This document shows, piece by piece, positions 10,914 through 20,287 of a stretch of 64,000 nucleotides of DNA. The stretch comes from Clavaria fumosa (lineage: Eukaryota > Basidiomycota > Agaricomycetes > Agaricales > Clavariaceae): NCBI GenBank assembly GCA_951802425.1, contig OX637796.1, positions 2,976,001 to 3,040,000 on the forward strand. The letters are read 5' to 3'. Below the pieces are notes generated by a model. The model searched no databases. It had not been told where the DNA came from and was given only the letters and a program-made list of their open reading frames with translations. The translations under genes and the position numbers were made by a program. The first letter of the stretch is position 1, and every line of letters starts with the position of its first letter.

Positions 10914-11960
10914 ATGAAAGTTTCAACTAGCTCTTCGCTGCTCTTCGCCACTCTCGCTGTATCTTCTTCGTCGGGAGCCCTTGCCGCCCCAACCAATGAG
11001 GGCGCGGGGGCCGTCTCTACCCCTTCCCCTAGACGCGTGTCCCAGGATCTCCGAATGGACCACACAGACCACGAACAGCGAGGGGTTCCAATAGTGTGCG
11101 ACCTCCTCCACAGCAAGACGATCCTCGACTTGGGCCTCGGTCCGATTCTGGACCCGATCGGCCAGATTCTTCAGTGCTCGGGAACCGGGGCCGCCCACCC
11201 GCTGAGTGAAGACCAAATGCAAAGAGTGGAGGAAGCAGTCGCCATCGTGTCCGAGTCACTGCACGCCCAAGCGGCCGACACTTCCCCGCCCTCGCCGCCG
11301 CCACACAAGGAGCGGCGCGCCCCACAAGTCCCTCCCGCGAACCCGCCCAACACCCCCGCCACCCCCAGTCTGCCAGTCGTCGCCCCGTCAGCAATGCCGT
11401 CTCTCCCCGCCGCATCGCCCCCGGCAGCGCCCATGGGCTCCTCAGTCCCAGTCTCGGACAGGGTCCCGGCCCCAGCGTCGAGCGCCAGGCCCTCCCTCTT
11501 CACACGGGGCGCCGAATTCCTGCGTCGAAGCCGCTTCGGACGCGCCGTCATCCCTGTGCAGGGCGCTTCCCCCGTCTCCTCCCTCCCCTCCACCCCCTCC
11601 GCCCCGTCCGTCCCGTCCGAACCCAACCTTGCCGCGCCGAACCTCCCTGCCCAGGCACCCGCCGGCTTGCCCGTGTCGAGCGTCGGTCTGCCCGCGCCCA
11701 TGCCCTCGGTCTCGCCGCCCCCAGTCGCGCCGCGCGTTCTGTCAGCCGCGTCCGACCCTTCCTCGCCGTGCGCGACCTCCTCCGCGGCGGCGGCGGCTGA
11801 CACGATGGACCAGTGCCAGTCTGGCGCGGCGGGATCCATGGACGGCGCCGACGCCGACCCGGCGACAACGGCGACGATGACGGGAGGAGATGCCTCCATG
11901 GCGACTGGGACGATGACGATGACTTCGGACATGAGCAGTGAGACGCCTTTGCCGACATAG
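10914..11960 (+). CDS. Predicted secreted Pro/Ala/Ser-rich protein
   Basis: Single-exon frame of 348 residues, family unknown. The start at 10914 is chosen over the upstream in-frame ATG at 10860 because it opens a clean signal peptide (MKVSTSSSLLFATLAVSSSS, cleavage likely after GALA). The mature N-terminal 80 or so residues look partly ordered, with one Cys in each of two segments (GVPIVCDLLHSK, IGQILQCSGTG). The remainder is low-complexity Pro/Ala/Ser with an RRSRFGR basic patch near residue 205, and ends in Met/Thr/Ser-rich repeats (about 11870-11945). No C-terminal hydrophobic tail for a GPI anchor is seen. It could be a cell-wall or secreted disordered protein. The coding strand is very GC-rich, which also produces long but meaningless antisense frames. 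Confidence 0.65.
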   Translation: MKVSTSSSLLFATLAVSSSSGALAAPTNEGAGAVSTPSPRRVSQDLRMDHTDHEQRGVPIVCDLLHSKTILDLGLGPILDPIGQILQCSGTGAAHPLSEDQMQRVEEAVAIVSESLHAQAADTSPPSPPPHKERRAPQVPPANPPNTPATPSLPVVAPSAMPSLPAASPPAAPMGSSVPVSDRVPAPASSARPSLFTRGAEFLRRSRFGRAVIPVQGASPVSSLPSTPSAPSVPSEPNLAAPNLPAQAPAGLPVSSVGLPAPMPSVSPPPVAPRVLSAASDPSSPCATSSAAAAADTMDQCQSGAAGSMDGADADPATTATMTGGDASMATGTMTMTSDMSSETPLPT

Positions 11961-12203
11961 GTGGCTGCGGCAGCCAGCTGTGATGACAGTGATACTTTCG
12001 TGGACTACTACTCTCTTCATCTGTGATAGCAGTAATATGTTAGATGCCGTTGTTGCTCCGAACATTTCCATCGGTGTATCCCTTCCCTCTGCGTTACTAT
12101 AACTTACTATAAATTATCAATAATACATTTTCTTTATATGCAGGCGCCTAGAGGCACCATTAGTGCTCGATAGTTGTGTGTTCCTCCACGGGACGCATCG
12201 AGA

Positions 12204-14560
12204 TTAGAATAGCTCAAAGGCTCGCCAAATCGGCGACACTTGGTCATCGTTCTCAACGTCAACCCAGCCCTTCCTGTCTTCGACGATATTCCCGGAGGAA
12301 TTCATCGGCCCAAACGCTCTCTCCCAGCCTAACCCCACAGCAGCCATCTTGCACACGTTCGAACTAACCTCAAAACATAAGCCAATAGCAAGACACCAAA
12401 AGCAAAAACAAAAACCGCTCACCCAACCGCACACATGGTAGCAACAGGCACCTCATCGCCAGTCTCCGCCCACATCCCGCTAACAAGCGCAAGGTCGACA
12501 AGCATACCCCGCGTCGACATGACGCGCGCCTCCGCGCTCCACACCTGCTCAAACTCGCGCTGCACATACGCGCGCGGGCTCGCAAGCGCACGCAGCGCCG
12601 GCAGGGTGCTCCGGTGCAGCGACATCACCCACCACAAACGCGCCCCCACGACGAACTGGTCGTGCGCCCACGGCGAGTCCGACGCGAGCCACACGCGCGG
12701 CTTCTGCGGCGGCTTCTTCCGCCCCGTCTTCGTCTGCGGCGCAGGCGGCGTCGTCGGTGCCGCCGCCGCTGCAGCAGCAGACGCAGACGCAGAGGCGCGC
12801 GGAAACAGCCGCCCCATCGCGTCCGCCGCGGCGCTAACGTAGTCGGCGATGGAGATGACCCCGCCTGCGGTATGCTGGTACTGCAGGCGCCAGGACGAGG
12901 CCATACGGTCCCCGCGGCGCAGGTGGACGCCGGTGTATGCGACAGACGCTTTCCCTGCGTGCGCGGTGGCGACCTCGTCGCGCGCCGCACGGATGAGAGA
13001 CGCGGTGTGCGCGTTCGGGCGGATCGTCTGCGCGAACGACGCGTACGCCGCGTCGAAGATGGGCTTTAGCCGGTTCAGTTCGCGGCCGTATCTGCACAGT
13101 GTGGATAAATGAGTAAAAGGTGGGTTCATAGGGACGAGTAGACGCGACTTACGCGTCTTCATAGGCGTTGGTGAATTCACCGCCAAAGTGAAATTTGGCC
13201 GTGCGCCAGTTCACAACCTATAAGCAATCAGGTGAGACATTGCGGACATACACTAGCTAGATGGCTGCTGCTAACCCAGTGCCTGCGAAAAAAGGGGCCA
13301 TCTCAGCTTTGGTTGCGTATTAAAGCTGGTGCAATTGCTTACCTAGCTGTTCGAGGGCAAGCCACCAATTCTGTATGAACAGATAGTAATAAGTAACGAC
13401 AAGGCAGGCGGAGAAAACCAACCAACCTTTTGGGTGCGGAGGCGCACACCCAGGTTCAACACCCGGCTGCGTTACACGGACGTCAAGAAAATGGTCTGTC
13501 CACCTATTGAGGTGCAGTTAAAAACAACGCGACAAATCCAAAAACGAGAAGACACCTACTTTCCGCGATTCCAAGTCGAGTCCTCAATGAAGAGCGTCCT
13601 GTTTCGCTGAGACGGACCACCACATGAGCCCAAACAGAAAAGCACCATGATTTAAACACCCACCTCTCTCGCGAGCGCAGCGACCTGCGCGAGCAGCGCC
13701 AAGTCCGCCAACAGCCCCACACGGCCATCTAGCATGTACGTGATGGTGCTCGTGCACACGCGCGGGGCACCCTTGTCCGCGTCAACCACGACAGTGCTAG
13801 CAGGGGCAGTGTGCAGCGCGTCACTCGCCCCAGTCGCGCCCCAGTATCCGTCCTGCGCGCCCGCCACGTGGCCGCCGGGGTGCTTCCCCCAGCACGCGCT
13901 CGCGTACTCCTCCGCGCTGAGCAGGCCCTGCACACCAAGCGACGTCTGGGCCGCACCGCCCCCATTCGCCTGCGCGGAAGCAGCAGCAGCGGGGGCGGCG
14001 GCGTCACCGGCCCCGCCAAAGAACCGCCGCACCGCCGCGGGGCGCACGACGGCGAGGAGGAGCAGGAGCGCGAGCAGGAGCGCGGCAAGGACGCCCGCGG
14101 CGAGCGGGCGGCCGTCGCACACGCGGCGCTTCCGCTGTGGGACGGGCTGCACGTCCCCATACGCCCTCGCAGCCGGGGCGGTGCCAGTGCCAGTGCCGGT
14201 GCCGGTGCCGGGCCTGGCGCGGCCGCCCGCCTTCTTGCCCCTGCCCGTGTTCCCGGTGCTGCTGGGCTCCATGTCCGTTGCGCGCCGTGGCCGGGAGAAC
14301 GGCGAGGCGGCGTCGGCGGTGTTGCTCGACGCGAGGAGGGGCACGGTCTGCTGCGTGGCGTACGCGGCGTACTGGCCCGCGTCGTTGTCGTCGTCGTGGT
14401 AGTGATGGTTGTCGCCTTGTGCGAGGCCGACAGGTTCGTACTCTGCGCGGCCGTCCATGCGGCGGCGGGCGTGTTCGTGGGCATGAGAATGGGAACGGGG
14501 CGTGCGCGGCGTGAGCGAGGCGCGGTGCTCGGGGGCGAGGAGTCTAGATGAGCTGGCCAT
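12204..14560 (-). CDS. Type II membrane glycosyltransferase, O-fucosyltransferase-like
   Basis: The ATG at 14558-14560 opens a long Ser/Gly/Ala-rich cytosolic segment of about 150 residues, including a (TG)n run near residues 118-127. It is followed by RKRR and a Leu/Ala transmembrane helix (about residues 152-172), giving type II Golgi-like topology. The lumenal part contains ACWGKHPGGHVAG, TYMLDGRVGLLADLALLAQV, then after introns RTLFIEDSTWNRGK and WTDHFLDVRVTQPG. It continues with YTGVHLRRGDRMASSW, whose HLRRGD resembles the GDP-fucose-binding HxRRGD motif of O-fucosyltransferases, and WLASDSPWAHDQF. The last exon reads SSNVCKMAAVGLGWERAFGP and ends PIWRAFELF. An Ala-rich insertion (about 12740-12800) interrupts the catalytic part. 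Acceptor and sugar are unknown; the family call is inference from motif and topology. Confidence 0.6.
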
Positions 14561-14873
14561 GCCCGTCTGCGCCTGTTATCTATGTCTGTCTGTCTGTCTC
14601 TCTGGTCCTGCCCTGCCTTGTCTCGCAAGGTGATGGAGTGGGTGTTCGAAAAGGAGTGGGTGAGGTGGCATCCTTTGCGCACTTTGGCCAGTGTACCATG
14701 ACGGAGACGACGATCATGATGTTGGTTGTGAGGGTCATCATGATATGTCCATCATGAGTACATGAGCGCTTATGAGAGTGTGTAGAATCGGTTCCGTTAT
14801 CCGACATCCGATCGTCATTGCCAAATTGGGTTCTTGCCAGTAAGTCCTTGCGCACCTCGACGCTGGCACCGAC
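14561..14873. promoter_or_regulatory. Divergent promoter region with a 9-bp inverted repeat
   Basis: The 313 bases between two divergent start codons (glycosyltransferase minus, NR2C2AP-like plus) contain four TCTG-type repeat units at about 14583-14600. They also hold a perfect inverted repeat ATCATGATG (14713-14721) / CATCATGAT (14736-14744) with a 14-base spacer. Further CATGA words follow to about 14766. This could be a dimer-binding operator or a cruciform; function is not shown. Confidence 0.45.
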
Positions 14874-15503
14874 ATGAGCCTCCAATCGCTCATCACACCC
14901 GACACCACCATAAAGTACGTCTCCTCCCCACGCTAACAATCCACCCACCCAACTAAACCACACCCACACAGAGTCAGCTCCTCCCTCGACGCGCGCGCCT
15001 TCCCCAAGCGCGCGCTGGCCGACCACGACGCGACGACCTGCTGGTCCTCGCAGCCCGGACCGCTCCCGCACGCCGTCCTCCTCCGCTTCGCACGCGGCAC
15101 GCGCGCGCGCCCCCGCCGCCTCGCGCTCACGTTCCAGGGTGGCTTCGTCGGCACCGCCTGCGCGGTGCACGTCCTCCCCGCGCCCCCTGCTGCCCCTGCA
15201 GACGCCCCAGGTGGGGCAGAGCCAGAGGCAATGCAGGAGAAGGAGAAGGAGAAGGAGAAGGAAAAGGGAAAGGAGACAGAGAGGTGGCGCCTCCTAACGC
15301 GGGTGTACCCAGCAGACGCGAACGGGCGGCAGGTATTCGACCTCCCCGACCTCCCCTCATCCCTCGAGGGTGGCAGCGACGCAGACGCCGACCCCGCCAC
15401 CACCGCCGGGGTGTGCGCGCTCAAGCTCGTGTTCGAGCAGAGCTCGGATTTATTCGGGCGAATCACGGTGTACGACGTGGACCTCGAGGGCCACGTCCTG
15501 TGA
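14874..15503 (+). CDS. NR2C2AP-like protein (discoidin/F5-8 type C fold)
   Basis: Small galactose-binding-fold protein related to animal nuclear receptor 2C2-associated protein; its role in fungi is unknown. Exon 1 (14874-14914) encodes MSLQSLITPDTTI. An intron at 14915-14971 (GT...AG) completes a Lys codon and joins to VSSSLDARAFPKRALADHD, followed by ATTCWSSQPGPLPHAVLLRF. This matches the animal pattern of N-terminal VSSVLN, then a Cys-Trp pair and a hydrophobic strand. LALTFQGGFVGT and the C-terminal CALKLVFEQSSDLFGRITVYD are also diagnostic. Between the last two lies a Glu-Lys repeat of about 20 residues encoded by GAGAAG-type units (15235-15280), and an Asp/Ala-rich insert. The length of about 190 residues exceeds the roughly 140 of the human protein because of these inserts. 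Confidence 0.8.
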
Positions 15504-17024
15504 GCGGGTGCGGTCGCCGGCCCTCCGCGGGACCGTCGGATGCGCCATGCTTGCTTCGGTTCGAGCGAGTCGTTATCTGCATCAGCCGTATCCCGGAGCA
15601 CGCCGCTCGGCTGCCTGGTCTTGAGGAACAACGGACTTTGCCATCCCTTCGCCAATACCATTTGCACGAACGCCCCGCGTGAACTGCATCGCACCCGTCC
15701 CCTTGTCATCAGCAAGCAAGTGCGACGGTGTCTTCCCACCCCCGATTCCTCGCGTCTAAATTATTTTTTTTATACATCTGAGTGGCATTTTTTTTCCCTC
15801 CTGGACCACAAAGTGTTTGGCAACGGCGCGCCAGACGGAGACGAGAGGTGCTGTACCGGTTGCACCGGCACTCAGATCGCCGGGCCGTGGAGGATGGAGG
15901 AACCTCGGAACGCAGCACCTTGATCGGCGGACTCACGTACGCCCTGGGTGTCCATTTTCGGCGCGTCTCCCGACTTCCGGGAAAGCCATCTGCCAGCGTC
16001 ACTCCACCTTCACATTTTCCCCAACCCAAAAAAAAAAAAACCCATCAACACTCACGAAGGGACTCGTGTCAGCTTTTGATTTATCCCCAGTTCCCCGTCC
16101 ATCAAGCAGCGCACCACTCGATAGCCCATTCTGTACATATGTGACTTCGCCACTAAATGACGAAGAGCAAACGTCCCTGACTAAGAGAGTCCCGAAACCC
16201 AAGCACGGACCTCGGTTGCGGTGCGGCAACGACAATATACAATTCATTAGTGCACCACCGATTGGTTTTTTTTTTTCGGCTAGGCGCGTCACGCCACCTC
16301 ATCGAATGCCTCATCGACGGACGTCTATCGGCAACAACGTCCCTTCCGGACCCGATCCTCCCCCCTCCCCTCGCGTCAGGGAGCGCGGTGCCGATTCATT
16401 TAGGTTACTATGCCATTTTTTTCTTTAATAATAATACTTTTTTTTCTCTCTCTCTGTTCCTCCGACGACGCTAAACGATACCAGCTGAAACGATGGGTTT
16501 TAGATCTCGCGGGTAACGTGCTGTGCTGCACTGCCCGATCACACTCAAGTAGGGCAAGGCACGCCGCGTTAAACGTGGCGCGGACGACGAAACGCTGGAC
16601 GTTTCGGCCATTATGCATTAGGACGTAACGCCATCATGGTATCAACGGGGTTGGCCTCGTGCAATGCACCAAAAAAAAAATTGGTGAAAAAGGGAAGAGA
16701 AAAAAGGGAAGAAGAGAAGTTGAGAAGACGAGAAGAGACGGAGAAGAGAGGCAACAGGACCCGAGCGACCAAACCGGCAGAACGTCGGAGGGCGTGTACG
16801 AGTGGGCAGGCCAGCGCCACTTGCATGTGTGTTGTGTGTGTGCGCCACTGACACCCACCTGCCCAATTTGTGGCGGTAGCGAACCAAGTGCGGTCCGGTT
16901 GCGGTAATCGCGATACCGGAGGCGATCGGAAGAAGGGTTGTGTGAAACGGGGAGTAGGGTTTAGGCCTGCAGGGTTGCTCCCGGATCCCAGTTGGGTATA
17001 TTGGGTTACCATGGAAGGTAATGC

Positions 17025-17048
17025 GTTGTACTTGCTGGCAAGTACAAC
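17025..17048. repeat. Perfect 11-bp inverted repeat, 2-base spacer
   Basis: GTTGTACTTGC at 17025-17035 and its exact complement GCAAGTACAAC at 17038-17048, separated by TG. It could form a hairpin or bind a symmetric dimer. It lies about 330 bases past the stop of the conserved unknown gene (minus), so a role in 3' end formation is possible but not shown. Confidence 0.7.
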
Positions 17049-17168
17049 AGTGCCAATGGGGGAACACGGATTGTGACGTGTCCTTTTATTTGTTTGAGGG
17101 TTTGAGTACGTTTCACAGAATTGATCTCTAAATGGATTCATGAAAAGTCCAAATGATGTCTATATAGT

Positions 17169-17235
17169 GGTATTAGCAGTACAAGTACAGTATAACAAGA
17201 TGGAGAGAGAGAGAGTATTAGCAGTACAAGTGCAG
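17169..17235 (+). repeat. Direct repeat GTATTAGCAGTACAAGT[A/G]CAGTA, two copies
   Basis: Two copies of about 22 bases differing at one base, separated by about 25 bases that include a (GA)n run. A third weaker relative (ATTGCAGTACG) follows near 17263. The words share AGTACAAGTAC with the nearby palindrome at 17025-17048. Confidence 0.6.
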
Positions 17236-17375
17236 TAGAGAGTGTGATGATTAGGAGGTTATTGCAGTACGTTAGAATAAATAAACGAATAAACAAAGCA
17301 AATCGAAAAGCGCCAGCGTACACCCAAAAAAACAAAAACAAAAAATATAACTCGGGGCAAAAGAATCTAACAGCC

Positions 17376-18298
17376 TCACGCTTCGCAACCGCCCTTCTTA
17401 AACAGGGAGCGCAATGACCCGGTCCGAGGACCGTTGACAACCATGGAGTATCCTTTGCGGAACCGACTCCCTGAGCTGGTACCACCCGTAGCAGAGGACC
17501 CGGCTTGCGGGTACGGACACGATAGACCGTCAGACGAAGGCTCTAGTGACGCCATAGATGAGGATGAAGACGACGAGTGCCAGCCTGCAGTGTGGGTGCT
17601 ATCGCCGCTGTTGCTTCTGCTGCCGCTGTTGTAGTAGCTGCTGCTGCTGTGGCTCGCACTGCTCCCCGCCCGTTGCAGGTTTGGAGCCATATAGACACAG
17701 TAGACCTCCGGGGTTCGTGTGCCTACCGAGCTGACACTGATTCGAGAAGGGTTCCCGGATGCGGATAACGAGGGGGTCGAGGGGGTCGAGGCACCCGTGG
17801 CGCCGGTGGCAACGCGTGACTTGTGGGTGCCATGCGGTTTTGGGGGGCGAGTGTGCGAGTCGGGGTGCATTGCCGGTGTTATGTAGGAGGACACGGAAGG
17901 GGGTTGCACGGCGAAGGGGAGAGGGTGCTGCATTGGCGGACGCCATTCTAACTCCTCTGACGCGTCGTCGTCGATGTCCTCGACGTCATCATCGTCGACG
18001 TTGTTGCCGCGGTGGTGGTGGTGGTGTTTGGGCAGCGGAGAGTGAGGAGCAGAGGGTGGCGGGGTTGGGGGAAGGTCGGCACGGATGACGGCGTCGCACT
18101 TGCGTCGCTTGTAGTGAGCTGGCGGGGGGGTGAGGGGTGTGAGTGAGGGTGTAGGGGAGCGGGGGTCCGGAGAGGGGACGTGTTCTTGAACGGTGAACTG
18201 TAGTGGGTGTTAGTGATGTTGTTGTTGTTGTAGAGAGGACTGTAACTGACCGGGATGGGTGCGTTGAGACAGGCACTGCGGTAAGGATGAGATAGCAT
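17376..18298 (-). CDS. Conserved-looking protein of unknown function, Ser/Pro/His-rich
   Basis: I do not recognise the family. Exon 1 encodes MLSHPYRSACLNAPIP. A 53-base intron (18198-18250, GT...AG) joins in phase to FTVQEHVPSPDPRSPTPSL. The second exon continues through AHYKRRKCDAVIRADLPPTP, a His run, an acidic patch (DDDDVEDIDDDASEELEW), then MQHPLPFAVQPPSVSSY. It has a long Ser-rich middle and ends FRKGYSMVVNGPRTGSLRSL followed by FKKGGCEA. The ordered motifs at both ends around a low-complexity middle suggest a conserved fungal regulatory protein with short linear motifs. The basic KRRK plus acidic patch suggests nuclear location, which is inference. It is divergent from the tyrosine phosphatase gene, with a 350-base shared promoter. 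Confidence 0.65.
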
Positions 18299-18648
18299 GG
18301 TAGCGTGTACAGTGTGTGCAGTGTGTGGAGAGTGTAGAGTAGAGTAGAGTAGGGATGGTTTGAGAAGAAAGACCGAGATTATAGAAGGGGGGGTTATTTA
18401 TGTTATATAGACAACGGAGAGAGTTATAATTACTTACAGTGTTTGTGTGTTGTAAAATATGAACGGATGTATTAATGGTAAATTTATTGTAGTGTGACAG
18501 ACAATTTGTTTATTATTTATTGTTGATGTCATTTCTATTTCTATTTATATATTATATCACGTGATTATAATCAGATCAAATCACGTGTCATTTCACTTAA
18601 CACTACTACGACTGTACTGCTATTACTACTACAACTACAACTACAACG
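18299..18648. promoter_or_regulatory. Shared divergent promoter with two CACGTG E-boxes
   Basis: The AT-rich 350 bases between two divergent starts contain CACGTG at 18558-18563 (in the full palindrome TCACGTGA) and again at 18582-18587 (TCACGTGT), 24 bases apart. CACGTG is the classic site of fungal bHLH factors such as Cbf1 and Pho4. The pair lies 62-91 bases before the phosphatase ATG. A CTACAACTACAA-type repeat forms the last 40 bases of its leader. Confidence 0.5.
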
Positions 18649-19869
18649 ATGGACCGACAATGGCTTGACAAAGCTATGTCGACACAGGATCACTTGGTAA
18701 ACGTAGCTCGTCTTCTCACTATCAGAGAACGTCTCCGTCATCGCGCACGTGTCATCCCTGCACTCGCTTCAAAAGTTCATGCAGACTACTACTCCGTCTC
18801 AATAGGTGCCACCCGTTCTAACGCTTCTAAAAACCGCTACGCCGATATACACCCCTACGATCGCACTCGCGTCATCCCCCCTATCCAAAACACCTCTAGA
18901 ATCACCAACGACGACGACGACGACGAGGGCAACAACGACCATGTCAGGGTCCGCCCCTATCTTAATGCCAGCTGGGTGCGCGAGCGTGTCGGCGGCACCT
19001 GGTGGATCGCCTCCCAGGCGCCCCTCCCAAAGACCGCGCACGCCTTCCTCTCGCTCCTCCTCGCCCCCGTCGCGAACCCACACGCCCCATCCGCCGCACC
19101 CCAGCCCGTGCGCACCGTCATCCAGCTCGCGCCCTTCAGGGAGCGCGGCATGCGCAAGGCCGACCCGTACTTCCCCACCACCGTCGGCGAGTCCCTCGTC
19201 GTGCCCGCCCCGGACGGCCGCGGACCCGCGCTAAAGACCACGCTCCTCAGCGTCGAGGCTCGCCCAGACGCGTGCTGCGTCCACAGCAGAGTCGCCGTCC
19301 TCCCCGTCCCCCCTACACCCGCCGCCACCTCGTCCGCCTCATCACCCTCCTCGCCGTCGTCGTCGGCGCCCCAGCCCATCGTCTTCGACCACCTCTTCTT
19401 CGTCTCGTGGCCCGACCACGGCGCGCCCCGTGCAGACGAGCGCCCCGAGCTACTCGCGTTCATGCGTCTCGCCGAGCGCATCAACAAGGCGGCGGCGGCG
19501 TCAGCGGCGTCGCCGTCCCGCGCGGACGGGCCCGTCAGCAGGGACACCCCCTGCGCGGTGGACCCGCCCATTGTCGTGGGGTGCTCGGCGGGCGTGGGGC
19601 GCACGGGCTCGTACATCGCGCTCGCGTCGCTTCTGCGCGCATATGGGCTGCTTTCGGACGCCCCGCCTCCAGCAGCAGCAGCCCCGCCGCCGCTGCCCGA
19701 GAGCCCGCTTGGCCCGCTGCCCGACGCGATCAGCGCGGACCTCGTCGCACAGGAGGTGGACGCGCTGCGCGAGCAGCGCCCTGGCATGGTGGAGAGCCTC
19801 CAACAGCTGTCCCTGATCTACGACGTGCTGATGTTCGCGCTGGCGGAGCGCCGAGGGGTGAATCGATGA
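18649..19869 (+). CDS. Protein tyrosine phosphatase, classical type, with atypical GCSAGVGRTG signature
   Basis: Intronless frame of 406 residues. It dephosphorylates phosphotyrosine if active. Domain markers in order: ASKNRYADIHPYDRTRV (KNRY loop), RPYLNASWVRERVGGTWWIA (substrate loop), QAPLPKTAHAFLSLL, VIQLAPFRERGM, FVSWPDHGAP (WPD loop with general acid Asp), VGCSAGVGRTGSYIALASLL (P-loop with catalytic Cys and Arg), and QRPGMVESLQQL (Q-loop). In most family members the residue before the Cys is His; here it is Gly. Two low-complexity Ser/Pro/Ala inserts sit before the WPD loop and after the P-loop. Homologues in yeasts (Ptp1, Pyp1-3) dampen MAP kinase signalling; which one this matches is not clear. 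Confidence 0.9.
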   Translation: MDRQWLDKAMSTQDHLVNVARLLTIRERLRHRARVIPALASKVHADYYSVSIGATRSNASKNRYADIHPYDRTRVIPPIQNTSRITNDDDDDEGNNDHVRVRPYLNASWVRERVGGTWWIASQAPLPKTAHAFLSLLLAPVANPHAPSAAPQPVRTVIQLAPFRERGMRKADPYFPTTVGESLVVPAPDGRGPALKTTLLSVEARPDACCVHSRVAVLPVPPTPAATSSASSPSSPSSSAPQPIVFDHLFFVSWPDHGAPRADERPELLAFMRLAERINKAAAASAASPSRADGPVSRDTPCAVDPPIVVGCSAGVGRTGSYIALASLLRAYGLLSDAPPPAAAAPPPLPESPLGPLPDAISADLVAQEVDALREQRPGMVESLQQLSLIYDVLMFALAERRGVNR

Positions 19870-20287
19870 AGTAAATTACATTGTTTGTTTCTGGTGTCGG
19901 TGGTAACATACCGTATTGTCCACGAGCATTTTACAATAACAATGCAGCATTGTAACATTGTCCAAAGCATGTCAGCGCGTCAGCGCCGACCTCGTTACTA
20001 CGCCTGCAGTTTAGCAGACAATTATGCACCGCACTCGTTAGTGACTGTGACCCTAAACATTGCATACAATGACTGCCCTAATATTTACATAATCCTCTTA
20101 CGTATCGTCGTATATCCCGTCGCTCGTTTTCGCTGATCTCTCGTCTTGTGTCGACCCTGTTGAATCAGAACCTCAACCGCAGAACAAATTCCTTTGATTT
20201 TTACAGAGGCACAAGGATTTGTCTTGTTTGAGCGAGACTGCTGACTAAGTCGATCCGAAATGATGCCGTTGCCGAAATGATGACGCG
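19870..20287. other. Intergenic region between phosphatase and quinone oxidoreductase
   Basis: About 420 AT-richer bases holding the phosphatase 3' end and the oxidoreductase promoter. I see no clear TATA box, repeat or RNA gene. Confidence 0.5.

Larger units (their letters stand above)
15504..17375. other. 1.9-kb gene-free region with A/T homopolymers and repeated words
   Basis: No supported gene. It carries several long A or T runs (about 15765, 15790, 16027, 16267, 16438, 16671). There is a hairpin CACCAA-A(n)-TTGGTG near 16664-16687, an 11-bp perfect palindrome at 17025-17048, and a pair of related direct repeats at about 17169-17235. Short open frames are not conserved-looking. It may hold an untranslated or non-coding transcript, but nothing here proves one. 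Confidence 0.5.

Noticed and set aside
11171..11932. Long minus-strand frame opposite the secreted-protein gene
   Set aside because: Gly/Ala/Arg-rich sequence produced by GC-rich codons on the other strand; no motif, and the plus frame has a signal peptide and TATA box.
14580..15739. Overlapping minus-strand frames (14580-15170, 14933-15739) opposite the NR2C2AP-like gene
   Set aside because: Arg/Ser/Ala-rich with no motif; the plus strand has a clear homologue with a proper intron.
18957..19787. Long minus-strand frame and second plus-strand frame over the tyrosine phosphatase
   Set aside because: Both are shadows of the phosphatase frame, which contains every PTP motif in order.
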